64,000 bases of DNA from Catenuloplanes indicus (GTDB lineage Bacteria > Actinomycetota > Actinomycetes > Mycobacteriales > Micromonosporaceae), in contig NZ_JAUSUZ010000001.1 in NCBI RefSeq assembly GCF_030813715.1, positions 4,092,001 to 4,156,000 of the forward strand, given 5' to 3'. Made by a program: the position numbers and the translations under genes. This document shows, one piece after another, positions 54,099-61,966 of this stretch. The notes under the pieces are model-generated. The model ran no database searches and was not told the origin of the DNA. It saw only the letters and a program-made list of their open reading frames with translations. Within the stretch, counting starts at the first letter, position 1; every line of letters begins with the position of its first letter.

Positions 54099-54737
54099 CT
54101 AGACGAGGCGCCGGTCGGCCGCCCAGCGGGACAGCTCGTAGCGATTGCTCATCTGCAGTTTCCGGAGCACGTTCGACACGTGCGTCTCGACCGTCTTGAT
54201 CGAGATGAACAGCTCCTTGGCGATCTCCTTGTACGCGTACCCCCGGGCGAGCAGCCGCAGCACCTCGCGCTCGCGGTTGGTGAGCTGGTCCAGCTCCGGG
54301 TCGGCGACCGGCGCGTCCGGCCGGGCCGCGAACGCGTCCAGCACGAAGCCGGCCAGCCGCGGGCTGAACACCGCGTCCCCCTCGGCCACCCGCCGGATCG
54401 CGGCGGCCAGCTCGTCCGGCGAGATCGTCTTCGTGACGTAGCCACGCGCACCGGCCCGGATCAGGCCGATCACGTCCTCGGCCGCGTCCGAGACGGAGAG
54501 CGCCAGGAACCGCACCTGTGGGTGCGACTTGCGCATCGCCTCCAGCACCGCGCGGCCGCCGCCGTCCGGCATGTGCACGTCCAGCAGCACCACGTCCGGC
54601 GTGGTCGCGGCGATCCGGCTGACCGCCTCCGCCACCGTGCTGGCCTCGCCCACCACGTCCACGTGCGCGCCCAACTCGGCACGGACACCGGCGCGGAACA
54701 TCGCGTGATCGTCGACGAGGAAGACTCTGAGACTCAT
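54099..54737 (-). CDS. LuxR-family (NarL-type) response regulator
   Basis: 212 aa two-component regulator. The receiver domain has the acidic pair VDD (9-10), phospho-acceptor D53 in LLDVHMPD and the switch lysine K103 in GYVTK. The C-terminal helix-turn-helix begins LTNREREVLRLLARGYAYKEIAKEL and has ISIKTVETHVSNVLRKL as recognition region. It starts five bases after the stop of the histidine kinase gene, so they form an operon and a cognate pair. Likely target: the divergent PspC gene pair at 56158-58091. Confidence 0.94.
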   Translation of the reverse strand: MSLRVFLVDDHAMFRAGVRAELGAHVDVVGEASTVAEAVSRIAATTPDVVLLDVHMPDGGGRAVLEAMRKSHPQVRFLALSVSDAAEDVIGLIRAGARGYVTKTISPDELAAAIRRVAEGDAVFSPRLAGFVLDAFAARPDAPVADPELDQLTNREREVLRLLARGYAYKEIAKELFISIKTVETHVSNVLRKLQMSNRYELSRWAADRRLV

Positions 54738-54742
54738 GCTGG

Positions 54743-55996
54743 CTACCTTTCCCTACCGGAGGTCACCGCGTCACGTTCCATCGGCAGGAACAGTCTGACC
54801 TCGGTGCCGTCCCCGATCTCACTACGGATCTCCGCGCGCCCGCCGTGCCGGCTCATCCGGCCCAGGATCGAACCGCGCACGCCGTGCCGGTTCTCCTCCA
54901 CCGACTCCATGTCGAAGCCTGCGCCGCGGTCCCGGACGAACACGCTGAGCTGGTCCTCCTCCACCTCGGCGTAGAGCGACACGGTGGCCACCCCGGCGTG
55001 CCGGGCCGCGTTCACCAGCGCCTCCCGGGCGGCCATCACCAGCGCGGCGACCCGGTCGTCCGTCGCCCGGTCGCCGACCACCACGACCTCGACCGCTATC
55101 GCGTACGTGTCCTCGACCTCGGCGGCCGCCTCCTCCAGCGCGGCCGCGAACCGCTCGGTCGGCGACGCGGTCGGCTTGTAGAGCCAGTTGCGCAGGCTGC
55201 GCTCCTGACCGCGGGCCAGCCGCTGCACCGCCTTCACGTCGTCCGCGTTGCGCTGGATCAGGGCGAGCGTGTGCAGCACCTGGTCGTGCACCATCGCGGC
55301 CAGCTCCGCGCGCTCGGTCTCCCGGATCCGGCCCTCCCGCTCCGCGCGCAGCTGGCTCATCGTCCGCCACAGCACCGGCGCCGCCACCACGGACACCCCG
55401 GCCAGGCCGAGCCCGGCGAACAGCATGCCGTTCACCACGGCCTCGGAGTTCTCCGCCGGGACGTACACCGCGACCATGCCGATCACGCCGACCGCGACCA
55501 GCAGGCCGCCGCCGATGAACCGGAACAGGAACAGCCGCCGGTCGCTCTCCTCCAGGAACGTTCCCAGCCAGGGGAAACGCGGCAGTGCCTCGGTCCACTG
55601 ACGGCGCCGCTCCGGCGTGGACTCGTGCCAGATGATGCCGGCGCCGACCGCCACGATCGCGACCAGCCAGCCGGCCGTGCTGGTGACGCTCGCGTTCTGG
55701 CCGAGCACCAGCACCTGCAGCAGGATCAGGCCGGCGCCGATCGCGATGAACGGCACCAGCTGCGCCACGTCCCGGCGGCGCGGCTCGCCGGTGACCCGCT
55801 CGTACGGCAGGACCGCCCAGAAGCCCGCGTAGAGCATCAGGCCCAGCCCGTTGAAACCCAGCAGGATCACGAACGCGGCCCGCACGGCCAGCGGCGACAC
55901 CCGCAGGTGCCGGGCCAGGCCGGACGCGACACCGGCGACCACGCGATGATCGCGTGCCCGGAAGAGGCGGCGGGGCTGTCTGGCGGTGTCGATCAT
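54743..55996 (-). CDS. PspC-domain sensor histidine kinase
   Basis: 417 aa membrane kinase. The PspC domain lies at residues 8-66 (RARDHRVVAGVASGLARHL, then a membrane helix ending WAVLPYERV), followed by about four more membrane helices to residue 215. The HisKA_3 phospho-acceptor is in ELAAMVHDQVLHTLALIQ, and the HATPase domain has ALVNAARHAG (N box) and VRDRGAGFDM (G box). PspC-coupled kinases of this kind are used by actinobacteria for envelope stress. It is transcribed away from a second PspC gene. Confidence 0.92.
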   Translation of the reverse strand: MIDTARQPRRLFRARDHRVVAGVASGLARHLRVSPLAVRAAFVILLGFNGLGLMLYAGFWAVLPYERVTGEPRRRDVAQLVPFIAIGAGLILLQVLVLGQNASVTSTAGWLVAIVAVGAGIIWHESTPERRRQWTEALPRFPWLGTFLEESDRRLFLFRFIGGGLLVAVGVIGMVAVYVPAENSEAVVNGMLFAGLGLAGVSVVAAPVLWRTMSQLRAEREGRIRETERAELAAMVHDQVLHTLALIQRNADDVKAVQRLARGQERSLRNWLYKPTASPTERFAAALEEAAAEVEDTYAIAVEVVVVGDRATDDRVAALVMAAREALVNAARHAGVATVSLYAEVEEDQLSVFVRDRGAGFDMESVEENRHGVRGSILGRMSRHGGRAEIRSEIGDGTEVRLFLPMERDAVTSGRER

Positions 55997-56157
55997 GGCT
56001 CCTCATGCGGTGCGGCGCTTACCGCATCGATCGTCACACGCGCGCGAGGCGCTGACCACGGGTTACCACCCGGACATGCGGCACCCGGCAAACTCAGGGT
56101 GGGGTCAGGGTCGGTGCCTGAGGCGATCCGGCCGCCCGAGGGCCGACCATCGAATGC

Positions 56158-57522
56158 ATGAACACGCAGCACGACCCGGCCGAGCCGGGACCCTCTGCCC
56201 CGCCGCCCCCGCCGGGCCCCGGGCCTGCGGCCGCGCCGGGTGCCGGGGAGTTCCCCGGCGGCGCCGCGGCACCGCGCCTGTTCGGGCTCGTCCGCCCCCA
56301 GCAGGGCCGGTACGTCGCCGGCGTCTGCGCGGGCATCGGCCGCGCCACCAACACCGACCCCGTGCTCTGGCGGGTACTGCTCGCCGTGCTGGCCGTCTTC
56401 GGCGGCACGGGACTGCTGATCTACCTAGCCGCCTGGCTGATCATCCCGGCCGAGGGCGACACCGGCTCACCGCTGGAAGGGGTGCTCGGCAAGGGCGACT
56501 CCGGCACGTCACCGCTCACGGTCGTCGGACTGGCGATCCTCGCGATGGTCACGTTCGCCTACATCATGTCCGACACCTGGCGGGCGATGCTGCTGGTCGC
56601 GTGCGCCGCGATCGTCGGCGCGCTGATCGTCAACCGCGGGCGGCTCTCACCACCGGGGTACGCCGCACCGCCACCGCCACCGCCACCGCCCACCTCGGCG
56701 ACCCCGGCCGCCGAGCCCGCTCCAGGAGTTCAGCCCGTGCCACCGAACGATCAGTACCAGCCCCAGCCCGGCTACGCACCGGCACCGCCGACCTGGCAGA
56801 CGCCGCCGGCCGGGGGCTACCGGCCGCCGTTCGCGCCGCACGGGCCTTACGGGCCGTACACGGCCACGAACCCGCCGCCACCGGCACCGCCCCGCCAGCG
56901 GCCACCGAAGCCCCCCAAGGAGCGCTCGCCGCTGTTCGGCGCCACGCTCTCGGTGGTCCTGGTCGCGATCGGCGTGCTGTCGATCATCGACCTGAGCAAC
57001 CTCGCCGGCCCGACCGCCGGCGCGTACTTCGCGGTCGTGCTCGGCATCGTCGGCGTCGGCATGCTGATCGGCACGAAGTGGGGCCGCGGCCGTGGCCTCA
57101 TCGTCCCCGGGCTGGTCGCGGCCGTCGCGCTGGGCATCTCCGTGGCCGCCGAGGCGGACGGCTACGACGAGGGCTCCACCACCACGGTGTGGAAGCCGCG
57201 GACCATGAACGAGCTGTCCACCCGGCAGAGCGCCTCGTTCGGTGAAGCCACGCTCGATCTGCGGGCGCTCGACTTCACCGGCCTGGACAAGACCACCCGC
57301 GTCGAGCTCGGCGCCGGCGACCTCACCGTGCTGCTCCCGCCGAACGTGGACGTGATCGTCGACGTCGAGCTCGGCGCCGGCAGCGCCGAGGTGTTCGGCC
57401 GGACGATGGACGGCGTGGGCGCGAACGAGCGGTTCGAGGACCTCGGCGCGGACGGCGCGGGCGGCGGCGAACTCGCGCTGACGGTCTCGAACGGCGCCGG
57501 AGACGTGGAGGTCACCCGATGA
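56158..57522 (+). CDS. PspC-domain membrane protein with C-terminal beta-rich domain
   Basis: 454 aa. After a Pro/Gly/Ala-rich start, the PspC domain spans about residues 40-105 (FGLVRPQQGRYVAGVCAGIGRATNTDP, then LLAVLAVFGGTGLLIYLAAWLIIP). A second pair of membrane helices and a Pro-rich cytoplasmic linker (PPPPPPPP run near 165-175) follow, then three more helices (about 265-345). The C-terminal 100 residues are beta-rich with repeated VELGAGDLTV/VELGAGSAEV units, like the toastrack domain of LiaF-type proteins. It is divergent from the PspC kinase and probably acts as sensor or effector in the same stress response. Confidence 0.85.
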   Translation: MNTQHDPAEPGPSAPPPPPGPGPAAAPGAGEFPGGAAAPRLFGLVRPQQGRYVAGVCAGIGRATNTDPVLWRVLLAVLAVFGGTGLLIYLAAWLIIPAEGDTGSPLEGVLGKGDSGTSPLTVVGLAILAMVTFAYIMSDTWRAMLLVACAAIVGALIVNRGRLSPPGYAAPPPPPPPPTSATPAAEPAPGVQPVPPNDQYQPQPGYAPAPPTWQTPPAGGYRPPFAPHGPYGPYTATNPPPPAPPRQRPPKPPKERSPLFGATLSVVLVAIGVLSIIDLSNLAGPTAGAYFAVVLGIVGVGMLIGTKWGRGRGLIVPGLVAAVALGISVAAEADGYDEGSTTTVWKPRTMNELSTRQSASFGEATLDLRALDFTGLDKTTRVELGAGDLTVLLPPNVDVIVDVELGAGSAEVFGRTMDGVGANERFEDLGADGAGGGELALTVSNGAGDVEVTR

Positions 57523-58091
57523 TGAAGGCACACCGCACCGACGGCGTCTCGCTGGGTTTCGGCATCGTCTTCCTGTTCCTCACCGGCTGGTGGGTGCTCG
57601 CCCAGTTCGTCACGCTGGCGCTGCCCGCGATCGGCTGGATGGTCGCCATCTCCCTGATCATCTTCGGGCTGGCCGGGCTGGTCGGCGCGTTCCGCTCCGG
57701 CCGGGGCGCGGTGCCGGCCCCGACCAGCGGCGCACCGGTCAGCGCGGTGCCGGTCAGCGGGCTGCCGACCGGCATGCACGCGGACATCGTGCGCGAGCTG
57801 ATGGAGAACCAGCGCACGTCCGGCCGGGACACGGCGATCGGCATCGACGACACCCGGGTGGACGTGCGGCCCAACCCGGCCGCCGCGTTCGCGCCGGTCC
57901 AGCCCTCCCCCTACGCCACCGACCACCTGACCGCCCCGGACACCTCGCCCACCGGCGAGCCACACCCGTCCGACGGCGAGACACGGCCCGCCGACGGCGA
58001 CCGGACCGAGGTGATCGAGGAGAAGACCGAGGTCATCGACGAGACACCGACGACGGAGATCCGGGCGGAGGGCGACGGCGGACGCCGCTAG
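57519..58091 (+). CDS. small membrane protein of the PspC module
   Basis: 190 aa, function not recognised. Two hydrophobic segments lie at residues 9-30 (SLGFGIVFLFLTGWWVLAQF) and 35-58 (LPAIGWMVAISLIIFGLAGL), followed by a long hydrophilic tail rich in Pro, Thr, Glu and Asp, ending in repeated TEVI(E/D)E units. ATGATGAAG overlaps the stop of the PspC protein, so the two are co-translated. The double helix at the start resembles the membrane part of LiaF-like proteins, which fits the toastrack-like end of the preceding gene. Confidence 0.75.
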   Translation: MMKAHRTDGVSLGFGIVFLFLTGWWVLAQFVTLALPAIGWMVAISLIIFGLAGLVGAFRSGRGAVPAPTSGAPVSAVPVSGLPTGMHADIVRELMENQRTSGRDTAIGIDDTRVDVRPNPAAAFAPVQPSPYATDHLTAPDTSPTGEPHPSDGETRPADGDRTEVIEEKTEVIDETPTTEIRAEGDGGRR

Positions 58092-58191
58092 CCGCGCGCC
58101 ATATGCTTGGCGGGCGGAGGGTCACCCTCCGCCCGCCGGCCGCGTCCCCGACGGCCGCGACAGCTCAGCCTGCTGCGAGGAGCACACGCGC

Positions 58192-59421
58192 ATGTCCCAG
58201 ACCCCCGCGTCCGTCGAGGTCGGAGAGCGGGCCGCCCGCACGCTCACCGCCGAACTGGCCCGCCACTCCGGGCCGAAGACCGCGCTGGTGGTCGGCGCGC
58301 ACGCCGGCTCCCCCGTGCTGCCCGCCGCGTTCGACGCGCTGCTGCCCGGCGACACGCTCACGCTCGTACCGGCGGAGAGCTCGTCTGTTCTTGATCTTCG
58401 GGACCACGTCGAGGCGCAGGGCGCGTGGATCGCCGAGCGCGTCACCGTGGCCGGCTCGCCGGAGGAGGCCGACCCGGCCGACGTGGTCATCGTCGCGGAG
58501 CCGCTGACCGGCGGCGCCACCCAGACCCGCGCGGTCATCGACGGCCTCACCAAGCTGCTCGCCGACGGTGGCGTGCTCAGCGTCGCCGCGGTCGCGCTGC
58601 CCGGCCTGGCCGGTGAGGCGAGCGCCGAGCTCGACCGCCAGTCCGCGCTGTTCGGCGCCGGCACCGACCTGGTGCTGCGCAACCGCCCGCCGCTGCGCGT
58701 GCACCGGCTGCGCTTCACGCCCGCGCCCGCGTCGCTGGCCGCCCGGCTGGCCCCGGCGTACCGGCCGTCCAGCGTGCCGATGACCCGCACGATGCACATG
58801 GACTCCAACGGTGTGGCCGCCGCCGGCATCGCGCTCGGCCTGGCCGCGCTCGCCCGCGCCGCCCGGCCCAAGTCAAAGCTGTGGTGGATCCCCGCGCTCG
58901 CCGCCGCACCGGCCGCCGCGTTCTTCCGCGACCCGCAGCGCGACGTGCCGGACGACGCGTCCGCGATCGTCGCCGCCAGCGACGGCAAGGTGCTCGCGGT
59001 CGAGCGCATCCGGGACGACCGGTTCGGCGACACCGAGTTCCTGCGCATCGCGGTCTTCCTGTCGATCCTGGACGTGCACGTCAACCGCAGCCCGGTGCCC
59101 GGCCGCGTCGCGGACTACTTCGTCACCGACGGCGGTTTCGCCGCCGCGATGAAGCCGGAGGCGGAGCACAACGTCGCCGCCTACACGGTTCTGGACACCG
59201 AGCGTGGCACCGTCGTCGTCGCCCAGCGCACCGGCCTGATCGCGCGCCGCATCGTGCAGCGCGCCCCCGTCGGGTCCGTCCTGGCCCGCGGCGAACGGCT
59301 CGGCCTGATCCGCTTCGGGTCGCGCACCGACGTCTACCTTCCGGCCGACTCGGTCGAGCCGCTGGTCGGCATCGGCGACCGGGTGGCCGGCGGCGCCAGC
59401 GTCATCGCCCGCTGGCTCTAG
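58192..59421 (+). CDS. psd: phosphatidylserine decarboxylase with N-terminal methyltransferase-like domain
   Basis: Makes phosphatidylethanolamine from phosphatidylserine; 409 aa, membrane-associated. The decarboxylase part covers about residues 200-409: a hydrophobic segment (AAAGIALGLAALARAARP, then WWIPALAAAPAAAFF), FRDPQRDVP, the catalytic FLSILDVHVNRSPV His, and LIRFGSRTDVYLP, where Gly-Ser is the self-cleavage site that forms the pyruvoyl group. Residues 1-195 are an extra domain with a Rossmann-like pattern (TALVVGAHAGSPVLPAAF, DVVIVAEPL) similar to class I methyltransferases but without a clear SAM motif. pssA lies convergently next to it. Confidence 0.87.
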   Translation: MSQTPASVEVGERAARTLTAELARHSGPKTALVVGAHAGSPVLPAAFDALLPGDTLTLVPAESSSVLDLRDHVEAQGAWIAERVTVAGSPEEADPADVVIVAEPLTGGATQTRAVIDGLTKLLADGGVLSVAAVALPGLAGEASAELDRQSALFGAGTDLVLRNRPPLRVHRLRFTPAPASLAARLAPAYRPSSVPMTRTMHMDSNGVAAAGIALGLAALARAARPKSKLWWIPALAAAPAAAFFRDPQRDVPDDASAIVAASDGKVLAVERIRDDRFGDTEFLRIAVFLSILDVHVNRSPVPGRVADYFVTDGGFAAAMKPEAEHNVAAYTVLDTERGTVVVAQRTGLIARRIVQRAPVGSVLARGERLGLIRFGSRTDVYLPADSVEPLVGIGDRVAGGASVIARWL

Positions 59422-59423
59422 AG

Positions 59424-59482
59424 GCCTTTTGCCTTTCCCGCTTCCGGCGTGGTGACGTGCCGAGTGCTCCCGCGGGCACCGG
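59424..59482 (-). repeat. dispersed intergenic repeat, copy B
   Basis: On the minus strand this reads ACCGGTGCCCGCGGGAGCAC, then CACCACGCCGGAAGCGGGAA. It matches copy A (25087-25142) at most positions with small gaps. It starts directly after the psd stop. Confidence 0.7.
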
Positions 59483-59533
59483 TTCCGTCGTGGGCCGGGG
59501 GTGCCCTCGATCGGGACGGGAAGGCTGAGCGAA

Positions 59534-59575
59534 AAACGAAGCCGGGCGCTGGGGAGCCAGCGCCCGGCTTCGTTT
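59534..59575. terminator. bidirectional terminator between psd and pssA
   Basis: Perfect 19-bp stem AAACGAAGCCGGGCGCTGG (59534-59552) / CCAGCGCCCGGCTTCGTTT (59557-59575), loop GGAG, with extra A residues on the left side. It ends both convergent genes. Confidence 0.95.
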
Positions 59576-59603
59576 CGCACGCCGCCGGGGCGACGTGCGG
59601 GTG

Positions 59604-60278
59604 TCAGGCGACGCGGTGCGGTGCCCGGCGGTTGCGCACCCACAGGACCGGGCCGCTGAGCAGGTACGCGACCACGATCAGCGCGAACGTCAGCCGCAGG
59701 TCCAGCAGTGCGCCCGCGATCGGGATGACCGCCAGCCACGGGGGCAGCCTCAGCAGCCGGGCCAGCTTCGCGTACGGGAAGCTGGAGACCATCGCGACCG
59801 CCAGCAGCGCGACGCCGGCCACCTGCACCTCACCGGGGATCGGCAGGCCGATCAGCACGGCGATGGCGAGCACCGCCGCGGCCATGGTGGTGGGCACGCC
59901 GCAGAAGAAGCGCCCGTCCTTCGGTGACACGTTGAACCGGGCCAGCCGGATGGCCGCGCACCCGGCGACCAGCGCGCAGGCGAGCCCGGCCGCGACCGTG
60001 GAGACGCTGCCGGCCAGGCTGGCGTAGACCACGATCGGTGCGGCCAGGCCGAACGAGCACATGTCGGCCAGCGAGTCCATCTGGGCGCCGAACGGGCTGG
60101 AGACGCCGAGCTTGCGGGCCAGCGCGCCGTCCAGCCCGTCGAACAGCACGCAGGCGATCAGGCACAGCGCCGCGGTCTGCACGTCGTCCCGCATGGCCAG
60201 GAAGACCGCGCTGAGCCCGAGGAAGATGCTGGCCAGCGTGCACGCGTTGACGACCGCGAAGGCGATCCGGCGGCTCAT
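59604..60278 (-). CDS. pssA: CDP-diacylglycerol-serine O-phosphatidyltransferase
   Basis: Makes phosphatidylserine, the substrate of Psd; 224 aa integral membrane protein with about six to seven helices. The CDP-alcohol phosphotransferase signature is intact: FDGLDGALARKLGVSSPFGA, then QMDSLAD (D-x2-D-G-x2-A-R-x8-G-x3-D-x3-D). ATG 60278, with GGGGG nine bases upstream, gives an N-terminus (SRRIAFAVVNACTLASIFLG) that matches the family. The frame is open for another 105 codons upstream, mostly Pro/Arg-rich, and GTG 60416 could give a longer form. Confidence 0.9.
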   Translation of the reverse strand: MSRRIAFAVVNACTLASIFLGLSAVFLAMRDDVQTAALCLIACVLFDGLDGALARKLGVSSPFGAQMDSLADMCSFGLAAPIVVYASLAGSVSTVAAGLACALVAGCAAIRLARFNVSPKDGRFFCGVPTTMAAAVLAIAVLIGLPIPGEVQVAGVALLAVAMVSSFPYAKLARLLRLPPWLAVIPIAGALLDLRLTFALIVVAYLLSGPVLWVRNRRAPHRVA

Positions 60279-60988
60279 CGTATGTGCCCCCGGTAGGAGA
60301 GAGGTGTCGGCGGGGGCGGGCTCGGCGATCGGGGTGGCCTCGGCGATCGAACGGAGTTCGGCGAGGGTCGGCACGTCCGACGACGCGGGTAGCGCCTCGG
60401 GGAGTGGGTAGGCCACCGGCTGGGGGTGGCTGTCGGAGACGACCAGCGGGCGTTGGTTGGGTCGTCGAAGACCCGCTCGCACCTGCAGCACCTGCCGGGC
60501 GAACGATCCGCTCCGGCGTAGCCCGGCCCACCGGCGGCCGGCCGGGCGGGGGCTGTCTGCGGTACGACGCCGACGCCAGGGGGCTCTCGGCACTGTCCCT
60601 CCATCGCCGGCACTCTGTGCAGTTCGTGCCGGCTTGTCCCTAGGGTCGGCCCAGTGCGCCCGGACCGACGTGTGTCGTCGCCGGTCGCCGTGGTGCGCGG
60701 CCAGCGAAAATGGTCGCCGGCCTCGGGTCGTGGGCCGGTGGAGCCGTCACGGCCGTGTCCCGGTGCGGGCGTCGGCCGTTATGCGGCCTACACCATTGCA
60801 CATGACCCAGCCGTCTGGCGATAGCCAGCAGTTAAACTTTGAGCCGCTTAACGCCCGAAATAACCCAATTGAGCTGCTGTACCATCTAGCACGGTTTGTC
60901 GCTAATTTAAGGTTCGTCGCTGACGCCTGCATTGAGCTGACTCCGAAGTTTACCGGACGACATGGCGCCGTTCAGAAGCACGGGAGCG
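60279..60988. other. gene-poor region with an AT-rich islet upstream of pssA
   Basis: About 710 bases without a convincing gene. 60279-60593 could encode an N-terminal extension of PssA. 60800-60960 is strikingly AT-rich for this chromosome (CAGCAGTTAAACTTTGAGCC; TTGTCGCTAATTTAAGGTTC) and keeps a plus-strand frame open from ATG 60801. That frame runs straight into the antisense of the Nudix gene and looks like nothing known. The islet could be a promoter region for pssA or a remnant of foreign DNA. Confidence 0.55.
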
Positions 60989-61948
60989 TCAGCGGCGCGG
61001 GGCGGGCGCGGTGCGGCTCTGCCCGCGCAGCCACTCCAGTGCGGCCTGCGCGACGTCGGAGAGCGCCAGCGCGCGTGCCTCCGCCGGGTCGAACCAGCGC
61101 GCCTCGGCCGTCGACCCACCGGCCGCCTCGGTCACCACCGGCGTCGTCGGCTCGTCCACCGCCGCGGTGAACGTGACCCGCACGGAGTGCCAGTCGATCG
61201 GATACCCCTCCGGCCCGCGTGCGGCCGGGTTGCGCCGGTGCGAGACGCGCAGCAGGCCGGTGATGCGCCCGTGCTGACCCGCCTCCTCGACCAGCTCACG
61301 GAGAAATCCGGTGTCCGGCTGTTCACCGAAGTCCGTGCCGCCGCCCGGCAGGTGCCAGCGGCCGGCGCCCGGGTACGCACCCGCGATCTTCGTCAGCAGC
61401 ACCCGCCCCGCCGGATCGGTCACCAGGCCGTACGCGGCGAACCGCTGCCCCCTAGGCCCACCGGCCGGCGTCGCCACCGCTGCCGGCAGCTCGACCCGCG
61501 GCGCGGTCCGCAGCGTCTCCTCGACCAGCCCCGGATCCGCCGGCACGCCGAGCAGCCGCGCGGTGAACGGCATCAGCGGCAGCGCGCCCAGCTCGTCCCG
61601 CGCCACCCAGCGGACCTGGTCGGTCGCGCCACCCGTTTCGTGCCGCAACTCGCCGGCCGCCGCCACGTCGAAGATCACCCGATCGTGGTGCAACAGGACC
61701 TCGCGGAACGGCAGCGGCCCGACGTCGGCGAGCACGGTGTGCAGACCGGCGACGCGGACCTCCAGGCCGGTCTCCTCGGCGAACGCGCGCACCACCGCCC
61801 ACTCGGGGTGCTCTCCGTGCTTGAGGTCGCCGCCCGGGATCTGCCACAGCCCCGGCATGTCGGTGAACGCGGACGACCGGGTCAGCAGCACCCGGCCGTC
61901 CCCGTCGCGGCATATGCCGTACGCGGCGATCCTTCTTGTCTGGTCCAC
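60989..61948 (-). CDS. double Nudix hydrolase-like protein (first of two)
   Basis: 319 aa with two Nudix folds. The second domain (about residues 165-310) has a complete Nudix box GGGTDFGEQPDTGFLRELVEEAG. In the first domain (about 5-145) the box reads GGDLKHGEHPEWAVVRAFAEETG, where the Glu of the REXXEE core is Ala, so this half is probably inactive or altered. Substrate unknown; Nudix enzymes cleave nucleoside diphosphate derivatives. The GTG start at 61948 has no strong ribosome-binding site. It lies 18 bases behind a paralogue on the same strand, so both are probably co-transcribed. Confidence 0.88.
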   Translation of the reverse strand: MDQTRRIAAYGICRDGDGRVLLTRSSAFTDMPGLWQIPGGDLKHGEHPEWAVVRAFAEETGLEVRVAGLHTVLADVGPLPFREVLLHHDRVIFDVAAAGELRHETGGATDQVRWVARDELGALPLMPFTARLLGVPADPGLVEETLRTAPRVELPAAVATPAGGPRGQRFAAYGLVTDPAGRVLLTKIAGAYPGAGRWHLPGGGTDFGEQPDTGFLRELVEEAGQHGRITGLLRVSHRRNPAARGPEGYPIDWHSVRVTFTAAVDEPTTPVVTEAAGGSTAEARWFDPAEARALALSDVAQAALEWLRGQSRTAPAPRR

Positions 61949-61966
61949 GGACCAAGATTAAGTGGA

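Noticed and set aside
60279-60593. Long N-terminal extension of PssA
   Set aside because: Frame is open, but the residues are Pro/Arg/Ala-rich without family match; ATG 60278 with GGGGG upstream gives the normal N-terminus. Kept as a possibility via GTG 60416.
60801-61170. Plus-strand frame from the AT-rich islet as a real gene
   Set aside because: After about 55 codons it runs antisense into the Nudix gene and becomes low-complexity Arg/Ala/Pro sequence; no ribosome-binding site.
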